A DNA stretch of 59,075 bases from Lentimicrobium sp. L6 (GTDB taxonomy: Bacteria > Bacteroidota > Bacteroidia > Bacteroidales > UBA12170), in assembly GCF_013166655.1 (NCBI RefSeq), contig NZ_JABKCA010000024.1, positions 1 to 59,075 of the forward strand, read 5' to 3'. A program made the position numbers and the translations under genes. This document shows positions 1 through 8,762 of the stretch, piece after piece. The notes under the pieces are model-generated. The model worked only from the letters and a program-made list of their open reading frames with translations, did no database searches and had not been told where the DNA came from. The number at the start of each line of letters is the position of its first letter. The stretch's first letter is position 1.

Positions 1-85
1 CGGATGGAATGAAGACTACTTACTAAAGGTGCTTGATATAAAAGTGTGAGTTTGCTCTGAGGAAATCATCCACTTACAACATCAA

Positions 86-316
86 TTGACTTATATGGAT
101 TCTCTAAAGGTTCTGCTTATGAGCGATTGTGCCAATTTGGATGGAGAGCTGGCCAAAAATTTGAATCAGTTGAACGAGAGCCAGAATGTTATTTTTGCAA
201 AAATCCGAGATTTTGAATCTGCCCTTCAGTTTAATAAAAACATAGAAGTGATGGATGGTTTTATCGCCCAGCATCAATCCAAATCAAAATTATTGTCTCT
301 ATATATGATGATATGA
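86..316 (+). CDS. small hypothetical protein or C-terminal remnant
   Basis: I do not recognise this short reading frame. It encodes about 76 residues from a TTG, or 73 from the ATG at 95. It is polar, probably helical, with no signal peptide or membrane segment. The same frame is open from the window edge to a TGA at 47-49 and then again to 316. It may therefore be the tail of a longer gene broken by one stop, or two unrelated ends. No ribosome binding site is evident. It could also be chance coding. Confidence 0.25.
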   Translation: MTYMDSLKVLLMSDCANLDGELAKNLNQLNESQNVIFAKIRDFESALQFNKNIEVMDGFIAQHQSKSKLLSLYMMI

Positions 317-469
317 ATAGCGATTGGCTTGGGTTTAAGAATCCTATATATCATTTTTAAATAGCAATTAAAGTATACTAATTAAAAAAATAGGTTTTGA
401 TAAGCGATTGAATGCATCCGCATACTTCTCGATTATATAATGGTCTTAATCAGAAATAATGGTATCTCA

Positions 470-505
470 TTTAAAAACTAATAATACCTGATATTAGTTT
501 TTAAA
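470..505. repeat. perfect 14-bp inverted repeat (stem-loop)
   Basis: The arms TTTAAAAACTAATA (470-483) and TATTAGTTTTTAAA (492-505) are perfectly complementary around an 8-nt loop. The stem is AT-rich and has no clear U tract after it. It could be a weak bidirectional terminator for the reading frame ending at 316, or a protein site. Confidence 0.5.
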
Positions 506-581
506 CAATTCAGAAAGAAGATCTATAACACAGGCCATAAAAAAGAAGAATATTACATTTCACCATTTTTTATATTGATTA

Positions 582-599
582 TATTCTAGGCCTAGAATA
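582..599. repeat. 18-bp perfect palindrome
   Basis: TATTCTAGGCCTAGAATA is self-complementary with no spacer. A perfect dyad of this length in gene-free sequence is consistent with a dimeric protein site, but no second copy was noticed in the window and no partner can be named. Confidence 0.4.
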
Positions 600-794
600 A
601 TGTTTAAACTGGTGATTAATAATGATTTGTCAATTACAATTTTTACAATCTGAGTTTCAACCTCAGTGCTTAATTCCATAAAGAATGCACCCTTTTTAAA
701 CCTGATACCTAAATAGTTTGTAGTTTTAAGCTATTCTTGTTTGCATAAACAACTTGTATGGAAGAACCAAAGAAACACCTCAGAAGGATATTCT

Positions 795-802
795 TATCTT
801 TG
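795..802 (+). promoter_or_regulatory. candidate minus-7 element (TAnnTTTG)
   Basis: TATCTTTG matches the Bacteroidota housekeeping minus-7 consensus TAnnTTTG. Transcription would start near 808, which supports translation of the next gene from the ATG at 821 rather than an in-frame ATG at 758. No clear minus-33 TTTG is seen. Confidence 0.4.
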
Positions 803-820
803 CTCTATAAAACACCAAAA

Positions 821-1516
821 ATGAACTTCAAGACTTTCTTCATAATCATCGGGATTCTGGTTTCTATTACTGCCATTCAAGCACAAAAAAAAATAGGCTA
901 TATTTTGGAAATGGATTCAGTGATGAAGCATCAATATTTGGGATTATCTTCTTTTCAGAATTTCTCGAATATCTATTCTATGCCTTTTGAATTGCAAAAC
1001 TTTGCAGATGATATTACCCATCGTGTTTTAGGGAATTCTGACTTTGTTCTTGTTAGATTAGAGGAGACTATCTATCAAAACTATTTATTGGAGGAGTCGA
1101 AATTATCCAGAAAAGAGAAAAAGGTTTTTAGAAAAAAATGGTTGGACGAGCTGAAACAAGAATGGGGTTTAGATGGTTTTATTTTGCTTCAATCTGCGCT
1201 TTTGGATCCTTATCAGCAAGAAAATATTACTGTGGAAATGGGAAGAATTGGTTTTATTCAGGGAAATAATCAAGCCTTTATCAGAGTTTATCTACAAATG
1301 GATGTACAAGTCTTTACTCCAGATAAAGTGATACATATAAAAGCCAAGACTAAATATTTGAAAAAGAAAGGCTTTCCTAGTTTAAGGTCTAAAAACACTC
1401 GATTCACTAAAGAGGAATTACTACAAACTGAGGAAGTATATCAATCTCTTATTCAACTACAATTGGAAGAAATAAAAGAAAGCAAAAGCTATATTAAATT
1501 TCTAGAAAAACTCTAG
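821..1516 (+). CDS. secreted hypothetical protein
   Basis: A 231-residue protein of unknown function. An in-frame ATG 63 bases upstream exists, but translation from 821 gives a clean signal peptide (Met-Asn-Phe-Lys, a hydrophobic helix, then cleavage after Ile-Gln-Ala-Gln near residue 21) and follows a minus-7-like element. The mature part is polar and mixed alpha/beta in character, with many Lys, Glu and Gln and a Lys-rich C-terminus. No catalytic motif or repeat is visible. It probably lies in the periplasm. It faces the convergent remains of a potassium channel gene and shows no link to the glycan locus. Confidence 0.65.
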   Translation: MNFKTFFIIIGILVSITAIQAQKKIGYILEMDSVMKHQYLGLSSFQNFSNIYSMPFELQNFADDITHRVLGNSDFVLVRLEETIYQNYLLEESKLSRKEKKVFRKKWLDELKQEWGLDGFILLQSALLDPYQQENITVEMGRIGFIQGNNQAFIRVYLQMDVQVFTPDKVIHIKAKTKYLKKKGFPSLRSKNTRFTKEELLQTEEVYQSLIQLQLEEIKESKSYIKFLEKL

Positions 1517-1536
1517 AACTGATTGATTCATGACAG

Positions 1537-2406
1537 CTAAAAGCTACCTTGTTCTATTTGGAAAATAGACTTGAGTTTTTCTTTAGAATCAACATTAGCG
1601 ATTAAAAGCAGATAATCTCCGTTCTCTATTATTAATTCATGAGCAGGGTTTTTAAACAATACTCCTCTGTGAAATACTCCAAGTAAAACACAATGGTATT
1701 TTTGTTGTAAATCATAGAAAATCCAATTATAGTCTTTGCCTATATAGTCGTTTCCTTCTATAATTTTAAACTCCATAATATCAAAATCATATTTTCCTGT
1801 ATCGGAGGACATAATATCCTCAGTAAGTATGGTTACTTCTGGTTCGAAAATATAACTCGCCACTAATTTGGCTGCAATTTCATTCTGAGTTCGATTATTA
1901 AATAATTGCCACAGAAAGCCAATTATGCATTAGGTTTATATTAATAATCATGCAGTTATAGCGGTTTATATCAAAGTAATATTAAGTAAAAGATGTTGTA
2001 TTATTGCCTTTTCTACTAGTGGATTTCGATAATTAGCCCCTCTATTTCCCCAAATTTCATTGAGTTATCCCGATAACTCTTCATAAATTCGTGTCATATA
2101 TGAGCTAATTATCTGAAAATGTAGCCTAATACAATGTCATACTGAGGTTATTAGTTAATTTACTAATAAAAAAAGCCATAATTGCCAAACTACTTAAAAC
2201 AAAGGTGACACCTATATTTTTTCCAATAGGTGTAATGGGGTAACATCACCATAACCGATAGTAGAAATAGTAACCAGAAGGTAGCAGATAGCATTCCAAA
2301 TATTTTTAATGGAAGAGGCTTCTTTATCGCTTTCTACTATGACTAAAATCACTAATAGTACGAAATACACCAAAAGAATAATGGGATAGATGATTCTCTT
2401 TTTCAT
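1537..2406 (-). pseudogene. broken RCK-domain potassium channel
   Basis: The 5' part (2406 to 2212) encodes a first transmembrane helix, a pore helix and the selectivity filter Thr-Ile-Gly-Tyr-Gly-Asp, then stops. Shifting the frame by one at the run of six A near 2215-2220 continues into a convincing second membrane helix (IGVTFVLSSLAIMAFFISK) before another stop. The 3' part (1863 to 1537, open further upstream to about 1930) reads as the end of an RCK-N domain followed by an RCK-C (TrkA-C) domain. The approximately 200 bp between are stop-rich and do not code for the Rossmann-fold RCK-N domain expected there. So the gene has at least a frameshift plus loss or scrambling of its middle. Two independent defects make sequencing error alone unlikely. 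Confidence 0.75.
2062..2079. repeat. 8-bp inverted repeat inside the broken channel gene
   Basis: GAGTTATC-CC-GATAACTC lies in the degenerate centre of the potassium channel pseudogene. It may be part of inserted sequence that replaced the RCK-N region, but no element boundaries can be defined. Confidence 0.35.
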
Positions 2407-2514
2407 CTAATATTTAAATTAAGGGCTATGGTTTATGAGCCAAAAGATACAAAATAATCAAATCCTAAGTATTGAATATGATAGGTTTAAAAAACACTTC
2501 TTCTTATTGGAAAA

Positions 2515-3420
2515 TTATTTAAGCTCTTCCTTATAAGGAATAGAGGATTGTGCCCCTTTTCTGGTTACAGAAATCGTAGCTGCTTTATTGGCTATAATAA
2601 TGGAGTTTCTTACCCATAAACCTTCTGATATTCCTTGGGCTAAATAGCCATTAAAAACATCTCCTGCAGCGGTGGAGTCTACTGCAGATACGCGAATACT
2701 TGGAACCAAAATAGATTTACCTTCCTTAGAACTATAATAAGCTCCTCTTTGACCCAAAGTAAGGATGACTCCTTTATTCACTTTTTCGAGAAGCATGGTG
2801 GAAGCTTTTTTTATAGTAGCATCTGTTTTTGGGTTTACACCTACCAAAAAATGTGTTTCAGATTCATTAGGAGTAATATAATCTACATTCGCCCAGATTT
2901 CTTCGTTTAAATACTTAGCAGGCCCTGGGTTTAAAATGGTAGTTACACCATGTTTTTTAGCCATTTGTAAGGAAAACAATACTGTTTCCATGGGGATTTC
3001 AAGTTGAACCAAAACCACATCGGCTTTGGCAATCACATCTTCAGCCTTTTTAATATCTTCTATGGAGAGTTTGTGATTGGCACCTGGTGCTACCATAATA
3101 GAGTTCTGTCCGCTTACATCACCCACCATAATCAAAGCCACTCCAGAAGGTTCTTTTTCATCAACAAAAATATAGTCTGTAGAAATTTGGTCCTTTTTAT
3201 AATTCTCAATGGCCTCTCTTCCAAAATCATCATGACCAACTTTAGCTATTAAACTCACCTTTCCTCCTGCTCTAGCTGCAGCAACGGCTTGATTTGCCCC
3301 TTTTCCACCAAAGTGAATATTAAAACTAGTTGCTAATCTGCTCTCTCCTGGTACCGGAAGATTTGGTGCACATGCTACCATATCTGTATTTATACTACCT
3401 ATAACTACAATTTTCCCCAT
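2515..3420 (-). CDS. rbsK: ribokinase-type PfkB sugar kinase
   Basis: This 301-residue protein is a PfkB-family kinase closest in layout to ribokinase (ATP + D-ribose to ribose-5-phosphate), acting in the cytoplasm. The N-terminal Gly-Ser-Ile-Asn-Thr-Asp substrate motif (8-13), the GGKGANQAVA motif (38-47) and the C-terminal DSTAAGDVFNG motif with catalytic Asp254 are all present, so it should be active. It is the last gene of the long glucan operon, 11 bases behind the GH94 gene. That position is odd for a ribose enzyme. Substrate cannot be read from sequence: it may be ribokinase carried along, or a kinase for another sugar released by the locus. No dedicated glucokinase was seen in the window. 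Confidence 0.85.
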   Translation of the reverse strand: MGKIVVIGSINTDMVACAPNLPVPGESRLATSFNIHFGGKGANQAVAAARAGGKVSLIAKVGHDDFGREAIENYKKDQISTDYIFVDEKEPSGVALIMVGDVSGQNSIMVAPGANHKLSIEDIKKAEDVIAKADVVLVQLEIPMETVLFSLQMAKKHGVTTILNPGPAKYLNEEIWANVDYITPNESETHFLVGVNPKTDATIKKASTMLLEKVNKGVILTLGQRGAYYSSKEGKSILVPSIRVSAVDSTAAGDVFNGYLAQGISEGLWVRNSIIIANKAATISVTRKGAQSSIPYKEELK

Positions 3421-3431
3421 AAGGCTTTATT

Positions 3432-6212
3432 TTATTTCCTTTGTAAAAATACTTTAATATGATTCACTTCTCTATCGCAATACTTGTCCATATTTTTCCT
3501 AGAGACTAAATATTTGCTCAACTTCTGACTGGTAGATACCATTGGAATATCGTTGATACTGATGACTCCAATTACATATTCCGACATTTTATTAAGAGGC
3601 TTGAATACGTAAGTTACCAATAACCTTTTATCCTGAAAATAGAGTTCAATGGAAGCTTCCCCTTTTTCATCGAATTGCGAAGGCACCAATTTGGGTTCCA
3701 GAAGTAAATCTCCTTTTAAACCTCTTACTCCAAACATTTGGCTCGTCAGACTCAACATCATCCATGCCGAAGAACCAGTTAGCCAGGCATAAGATCCTCT
3801 ATCTTCTGGCTCGAAACAAGATGGAATACCAGGGAATATTTTTGAATGTCGAGAATTGGTGGATAAATGAAATACATCATCTAAAACTTGATTGGCTTTT
3901 TTGGAGAATCCACGCTCATATAAACCATAGGCTAGCATAATATTTTGCTGCATCCATTTGCTACCATGCTCTTTATGCCCATAGGCAAAACCTGAAATAC
4001 GGCCTACATTTAAATCTAATTCTTTAAATGGTCTACAGATTCTGAGTCCTTTTTTTCCTTTATCTTTCAGTAATTCTTGAACCGCATTTAGTATTAAAGG
4101 GACGCGCTCGTCTGAAGCTGCATTATTCATGATAGCCAGGGCTTGTGTGGTTAAGTCAATTTGAGTTTTGTCCTTTTTCACACCATCAATAGCTTGACCG
4201 ATATTATCATAATGTCCATTATAAAAACCAGCATTATCAGCATATTGCTTCCATTCTTTATCTTGAATGTGAGCAAATATATGAGCCGATTTGGCTTCCA
4301 AATCTTCTCTAAGACTTATAACACTAATGCTTACTTTTTTTCCACTAATTTGATGTTCTACAGCGGAGAAATATTTATAAACACAACGTTCTTTATCTTT
4401 TATCTGTCGATAATCGAGGCTTTCTTGATCTGCTAAAGTATCAAGCAATGGGAGTATTTCTTTGGCTAATTTTACTTCTGAAATTCCTTTTTCTTCAAGG
4501 AGGGTGAGCCATTGAGCCATTAAGCGTAAATTGTTTCCATAAAATGCATGAAAACCAACCGTTTCGCCTCTCTCTCGAGCCATATCATAAGTATCGTTCC
4601 AATCGGCGCCTTCCAATTGCAATATATTATGTTCTCCCACAGAATAGAATCCAGAAAGTTGCTGGAGTAATAAATGCTCAAGAACGCTTCCATTATATAC
4701 TTCCTGCTCTGCATTTAATTGCTGATTGCCTTGGGAAATATCCCATTGTGCATCTATTCCTTTGCTTCGATAGATATATTGGTCTTTCCAATAACAGAGG
4801 TCTCTCAATAATAAATCGAAGTCACCAGTTTGGTGCATATAAAAGTTGACTACAAATACAGGCCATGCTCCATGATCGCTCCAGGAGCGGGCAACATCAT
4901 TTCTATCTGCAATAAACTCTCCAGGCTCAGAGCCTATAATAGTGGCATTGGAGCCATCCATTCTAATACCTTTGAAATTGTTTATAATTTCATTTTTAGC
5001 ACTAATAGGATCTACTAATAAAACAGAAAGTAAATCTTGCCAAAGGTCTCGCCAGCCTCTACCTCCTCTGCCATAGCTAAAGTCTGGCAAAAATGAATTT
5101 CCTAATTCTTGATTTGCTTTTACTTGATAGATGACCCATTTGGCCCAATTGTCGAAATTAGAATCGGCTGTCGAGAAACGAATTCTATTGGTATATTTCA
5201 GCCAATAAGATTTAGTCTCCTCTATGGCCTGATTTATCTTTTCCTCATCGCCATATTTGGATATCCACTTCTGTGATATTTTATCGTCATCACTGATTCC
5301 TTGGATGATGATAAAGCTAGTTTTTTTATTGGGTTTGATTTCAATATCAGAAAAGCGAAATGCACCAATAGCTTCAAAACCATCCACATCTCCAAGTTCA
5401 TAAGATGGTGCATTTAGCTTTTTGAAAACGGCCTCAGGGTTATCCAAGCTTCCACCCTCCCCTATAAAATCGCTCATCTTCAGCCAAATATGATTGGGTT
5501 TATTACCTTCCGCATCGGCACCTAAAACCATATAACTGGTATGATTTGGGGAATGTCCATTTTCATCGTGGACTATATTTGCTTTAATTCTTGTTCCATG
5601 CTCCTCTTGAAAGATTCTTTGAAACATGGTGGTTACTTGTCGATGATCGCGAACATTATCGGCATGTCGGCCAAAGAGTGGAAGGGAATAAGTAAGATCA
5701 AAAGTTTTGGCTACCGTATCATTATTCTCTACTTCAATATGTATGAGCTCTACTTTGTCGTCTGTAGAAGGAATAAATACCTTCAAGGTACAGGCCAATT
5801 TGAGCACTTTATTTCTTCGTGTTACTGCAAATAAACCAGGTTGAGCATTTACTTCGGATTCATCAGGATTTAGCGTCCATTTGTTGGCTTTTTGCCAAGC
5901 AGATACTCCTGTTGCAGACCAAGGTTTTTCACCTTTTAAGCTAATCCAGCAATTTCTAGAAGCTACGGTTTTGCTAATATCCTCAGTCACTAGAGGAGGG
6001 TTTAAATAATGACTAAATGAGGAGCAAATATCTCCTTTTAAATCTGGGCTTACCCAAGACTTCATTCCGGCAGAATTCATCAAAGGGAAATATAACCTTG
6101 ATAAATAATCGGCCTCAGGTGCTATAAATGCACCACTTTCATTATCGCTAAATGTCCATAATGGCCCTTGTTCTATCCTAGCTAATTTACCCCCAAAGGT
6201 TTTTTTCTTCAT
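3432..6212 (-). CDS. GH94 phosphorylase, laminaribiose-phosphorylase-like
   Basis: A 926-residue cytoplasmic enzyme of the GH94 family (inverting phosphorolysis of beta-glucosides to glucose-1-phosphate). The reading frame opens 29 codons earlier, but the Met at 6212 is preceded by a GGAGG ribosome binding site and starts a typical family N-terminus, so I chose it. The general acid is expected to be Asp540 in Gly-Ala-Asp-Trp-Asn-Asp, within the alpha/alpha barrel. The Thr-Tyr-Asp-Met-Ala extension after it differs from the cellobiose phosphorylase motif elsewhere in this window. Length, motif style and the beta-1,3-glucan neighbours favour laminaribiose phosphorylase, but other beta-glucobioses are possible. 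No signal peptide. It lies between a GPH symporter gene and a kinase gene in one operon. Confidence 0.8.
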   Translation of the reverse strand: MKKKTFGGKLARIEQGPLWTFSDNESGAFIAPEADYLSRLYFPLMNSAGMKSWVSPDLKGDICSSFSHYLNPPLVTEDISKTVASRNCWISLKGEKPWSATGVSAWQKANKWTLNPDESEVNAQPGLFAVTRRNKVLKLACTLKVFIPSTDDKVELIHIEVENNDTVAKTFDLTYSLPLFGRHADNVRDHRQVTTMFQRIFQEEHGTRIKANIVHDENGHSPNHTSYMVLGADAEGNKPNHIWLKMSDFIGEGGSLDNPEAVFKKLNAPSYELGDVDGFEAIGAFRFSDIEIKPNKKTSFIIIQGISDDDKISQKWISKYGDEEKINQAIEETKSYWLKYTNRIRFSTADSNFDNWAKWVIYQVKANQELGNSFLPDFSYGRGGRGWRDLWQDLLSVLLVDPISAKNEIINNFKGIRMDGSNATIIGSEPGEFIADRNDVARSWSDHGAWPVFVVNFYMHQTGDFDLLLRDLCYWKDQYIYRSKGIDAQWDISQGNQQLNAEQEVYNGSVLEHLLLQQLSGFYSVGEHNILQLEGADWNDTYDMARERGETVGFHAFYGNNLRLMAQWLTLLEEKGISEVKLAKEILPLLDTLADQESLDYRQIKDKERCVYKYFSAVEHQISGKKVSISVISLREDLEAKSAHIFAHIQDKEWKQYADNAGFYNGHYDNIGQAIDGVKKDKTQIDLTTQALAIMNNAASDERVPLILNAVQELLKDKGKKGLRICRPFKELDLNVGRISGFAYGHKEHGSKWMQQNIMLAYGLYERGFSKKANQVLDDVFHLSTNSRHSKIFPGIPSCFEPEDRGSYAWLTGSSAWMMLSLTSQMFGVRGLKGDLLLEPKLVPSQFDEKGEASIELYFQDKRLLVTYVFKPLNKMSEYVIGVISINDIPMVSTSQKLSKYLVSRKNMDKYCDREVNHIKVFLQRK

Positions 6213-6381
6213 CTTTTTTTCCTCCAATAAAAAAGGAATATTTGCCGAGGCCTTATTCCCAATCGCATCACCTATATAGAAATGGTATTTATATACCAAA
6301 ATGATGACGCATCAAATTTAAGGATATCTAATGATATTATTGGTATGAACGAAGACGATTATTCCATGTTTTCTGCTTTTT

Positions 6382-7743
6382 TTAATCTTCTTCAACAAAA
6401 TCTATCTTTTCTCTTCTGGCTTCTAAATCTTTTTGCATGATTAAACATGTTTTATGATCGATGCTATAAAAGAAGAGTAAAATAGCCGTGGACATATAGA
6501 GAATACCTGGAAAAACAGAAATCATTAGTTTGATTCCAGTAATTGAACTTACCGTTTGCTCCACATTGGGTTCAAAATGGTAGATGGCCAAAATCCAACC
6601 AGCCAAAGCTCCACCAATTCCCCAACCTGCTTTTTGCGCAAAAGTAGCTGCAGAAAACACCAAACCTGTTGATCTTCTTCCAGTTTTCCATTCAGAATAA
6701 TCTGCGGTATCTGCTAGCATAGTCCATAATAAAGGCACTGCAGGTGCATAGGTCATTTTTGCTAGTATATTTAAAACATATATGCTGATTATATTATCGT
6801 TTCCAGGAATATAAAGCAGCATAAAGAACATTCCCGATATTAAAGAGCTGGCTAAGAACACATTTCTTTTACCAAAACGCTTGGCTAATGGTTTAGAGAA
6901 GGGGATGGCAACGATTAAAGCAATGGTTCCAATGACATTGAATAATTGCACATCAGATTCATTTCCGATATAGTATTTAAAATAGTAGGCAATCGTAAGG
7001 TTTTGCATGGCAAACATCACAAAAGAAATGATTCCCACGAAAAACAGAATAACCCATGGTTTGTTCTTAAAAAGATTCTTTAAATCCTCTTTGAGATTTT
7101 GTTTCTGACCTTTGGGTGGTTTCACTCTTTCTTTGGTGGTTTTGAAAGTAATCATGAATAAGGCAAAACTGATGAAGGCAAATAGGGTTAAAGTATATTG
7201 ATAACCTAAAGCAGTATCACCTTGCCCAAAATACAAGGCCAAAGTAAGTGCTGTACCAGTAACCACAAGCTGACCTATAAATGCAAAAATAAAGCGATAA
7301 GAGTTCAAACCTGCTCTTTCATAAGAATCAGAGGTCATTACTGCACCTAAAGAGGAGTAAGGTAGATTGATGGCGGTAAAAACGGTCATCAATAGGAAAT
7401 AAGTCACCCCTGCATATATCACCTTACCTGTTGGGCCTAAATCCGGGGTGGAGAATGTCAAAACCGCCAATACGCTATATGGTAAGGCCATCCACAAAAT
7501 ATAGGGACGAAACTTGCCCCAACGGGTATTGGTTCTATCGGCAATAATGCCCATAAGTGGATCACTAATCATGTCCCAAACTCTAGCAATTAACATAATA
7601 GTTCCTGCTGCTGCTGCAGAAATACCAAAGGTATCTGTATAAAAAATGAGGATCCAAAAACCCACCATATCCCATACAAAATGAGAAGCAGTATCTCCTA
7701 ATCCATATCCAATTTTTTCTTTTAATGATAATTTTGTTCCCAT
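6382..7743 (-). CDS. GPH-family sugar:cation symporter
   Basis: A 453-residue inner-membrane protein with about 12 hydrophobic segments. It shows the glycoside-pentoside-hexuronide (MelB-like) N-terminal signature: a Lys-Ile-Gly-Tyr-Gly-Leu-Gly-Asp start, Trp-Asp-Met-Ile-Ser-Asp-Pro in helix 2 and Arg-Trp-Gly-Lys-Phe-Arg-Pro-Tyr in the first cytoplasmic loop. Proteins of this family import glycosides with H+ or Na+. It lies 4 bases upstream of nothing but its own operon partners: the clan GH-A lipoprotein gene precedes it by 4 bases and the GH94 gene follows. The likely cargo is therefore a beta-glucan oligosaccharide bound for cytoplasmic phosphorolysis. Substrate and coupling ion are inference. 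Confidence 0.85.
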   Translation of the reverse strand: MGTKLSLKEKIGYGLGDTASHFVWDMVGFWILIFYTDTFGISAAAAGTIMLIARVWDMISDPLMGIIADRTNTRWGKFRPYILWMALPYSVLAVLTFSTPDLGPTGKVIYAGVTYFLLMTVFTAINLPYSSLGAVMTSDSYERAGLNSYRFIFAFIGQLVVTGTALTLALYFGQGDTALGYQYTLTLFAFISFALFMITFKTTKERVKPPKGQKQNLKEDLKNLFKNKPWVILFFVGIISFVMFAMQNLTIAYYFKYYIGNESDVQLFNVIGTIALIVAIPFSKPLAKRFGKRNVFLASSLISGMFFMLLYIPGNDNIISIYVLNILAKMTYAPAVPLLWTMLADTADYSEWKTGRRSTGLVFSAATFAQKAGWGIGGALAGWILAIYHFEPNVEQTVSSITGIKLMISVFPGILYMSTAILLFFYSIDHKTCLIMQKDLEARREKIDFVEED

Positions 7744-7747
7744 GTTT

Positions 7748-8761
7748 TTAATGCTTCTTGGTTTGACTCAAATAACTTTCTTTTACGGTAAAAAAAGCCA
7801 ACTTCTTATTTCTATTGATATCTAGAATTCCCCAATATTCTTCATTTGGACTGCCATCATAGGGTATACCACTGCTATTTGGCGCCCATCCTCCGGGATC
7901 GTATTGCTCGTTATTTCCTGCTTTCCATAACTCATCTATAAAAGCAAAAAGAGTGACTCCTGAGCATATTTCTTGATTTCTAAATGTAGCTTCTAGTATT
8001 TTTGCTGTGGCATCAGCTTGGGCTTGCTCATTAATACCTGCTTCATAACCTGGCTTTTCTACAGTCATATAACTATCTGCACCAGCTTCTGAAAGATACA
8101 TGGGCTTAGAGCTTATGGCCTTCCATTCTCCAAAAATGCTTTCTGGATTGTCCCAACGATAAACATTCATTCCCCAAACATCGATATTGGGGCAAGTGGC
8201 CAAAGCTAAAGAGTCAGGTAATTCCCCATGGGCTGTTGCAACAGGATGATTTGGATCCTGCTGATGAATGAGATCTGCTGCCGTATTTAAAGCAATATAC
8301 CAGTTTATCATATCTCCTTCGAACCATTCAGGATGGTAATTATACTCATTTCCCAATTCCCATAATAAGATGGCGGGATGTGCTTTATACTTTTCAATAT
8401 AGTCGATAAATGACCCTGAAAGAATATCAAAATATCCCTCTTGATTATAGCCAAATCCAATGATTACTTTTATTCCTGCTTCATGAATTTCATCTAACAC
8501 CTTTTTGTCATCCAGCGGAGCATATAGCCTTATGGTATTGATACCAGCTTCTTTCATTAAGGATAAATCTTCCGACAAATGACCGAAATCTCTATGATTG
8601 CTTCCTTTAGGTACTGGGTGATAGCAAATACCTTTGATGAGGTAAGACTCCTCATTCACTAATATTTTATTTCCTGAAATCTTTATTGCATCATCTGTCA
8701 TTTGGTTATTACAGGAAGCCAAGACGATAGTCATGAATAGGATTATAAAAGTTCTCATCAT
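7748..8761 (-). CDS. clan GH-A lipoprotein glycosidase (GH2/GH158-like)
   Basis: A 337-residue lipoprotein (lipobox Leu-Ala-Ser-Cys, Cys17) with a single TIM barrel and no other domain. The barrel has the clan GH-A pair: acid/base Glu139 in Trp-Glu-Leu-Gly-Asn-Glu and probable nucleophile Glu225 in Tyr-Leu-Ser-Glu-Ala-Gly. It resembles the catalytic barrel of GH2 without the jelly-roll and Ig domains. GH158 endo-beta-1,3-glucanases and GH5-like enzymes share the layout, so the family cannot be settled here. It starts 1 base after the GH30 gene stop and precedes a GPH transporter gene, so it probably trims beta-glucan oligosaccharides in the periplasm or at the outer membrane. Retaining glycosidase or transglycosidase are both possible. 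Confidence 0.7.
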   Translation of the reverse strand: MMRTFIILFMTIVLASCNNQMTDDAIKISGNKILVNEESYLIKGICYHPVPKGSNHRDFGHLSEDLSLMKEAGINTIRLYAPLDDKKVLDEIHEAGIKVIIGFGYNQEGYFDILSGSFIDYIEKYKAHPAILLWELGNEYNYHPEWFEGDMINWYIALNTAADLIHQQDPNHPVATAHGELPDSLALATCPNIDVWGMNVYRWDNPESIFGEWKAISSKPMYLSEAGADSYMTVEKPGYEAGINEQAQADATAKILEATFRNQEICSGVTLFAFIDELWKAGNNEQYDPGGWAPNSSGIPYDGSPNEEYWGILDINRNKKLAFFTVKESYLSQTKKH

Positions 8762-8762
8762 T

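Larger units (their letters stand above)
317..757. other. gene-free AT-rich stretch with two palindromes
   Basis: I see no gene or structured RNA gene here. The stretch is AT-rich and contains a perfect 14-bp stem-loop (470-505) and a perfect 18-bp palindrome (582-599), listed separately. Confidence 0.6.

Noticed and set aside
6213-6299. Upstream extension of the GH94 gene by 29 codons
   Set aside because: The GGAGG immediately before the Met at 6212 and the typical family N-terminus from there argue for the shorter start.
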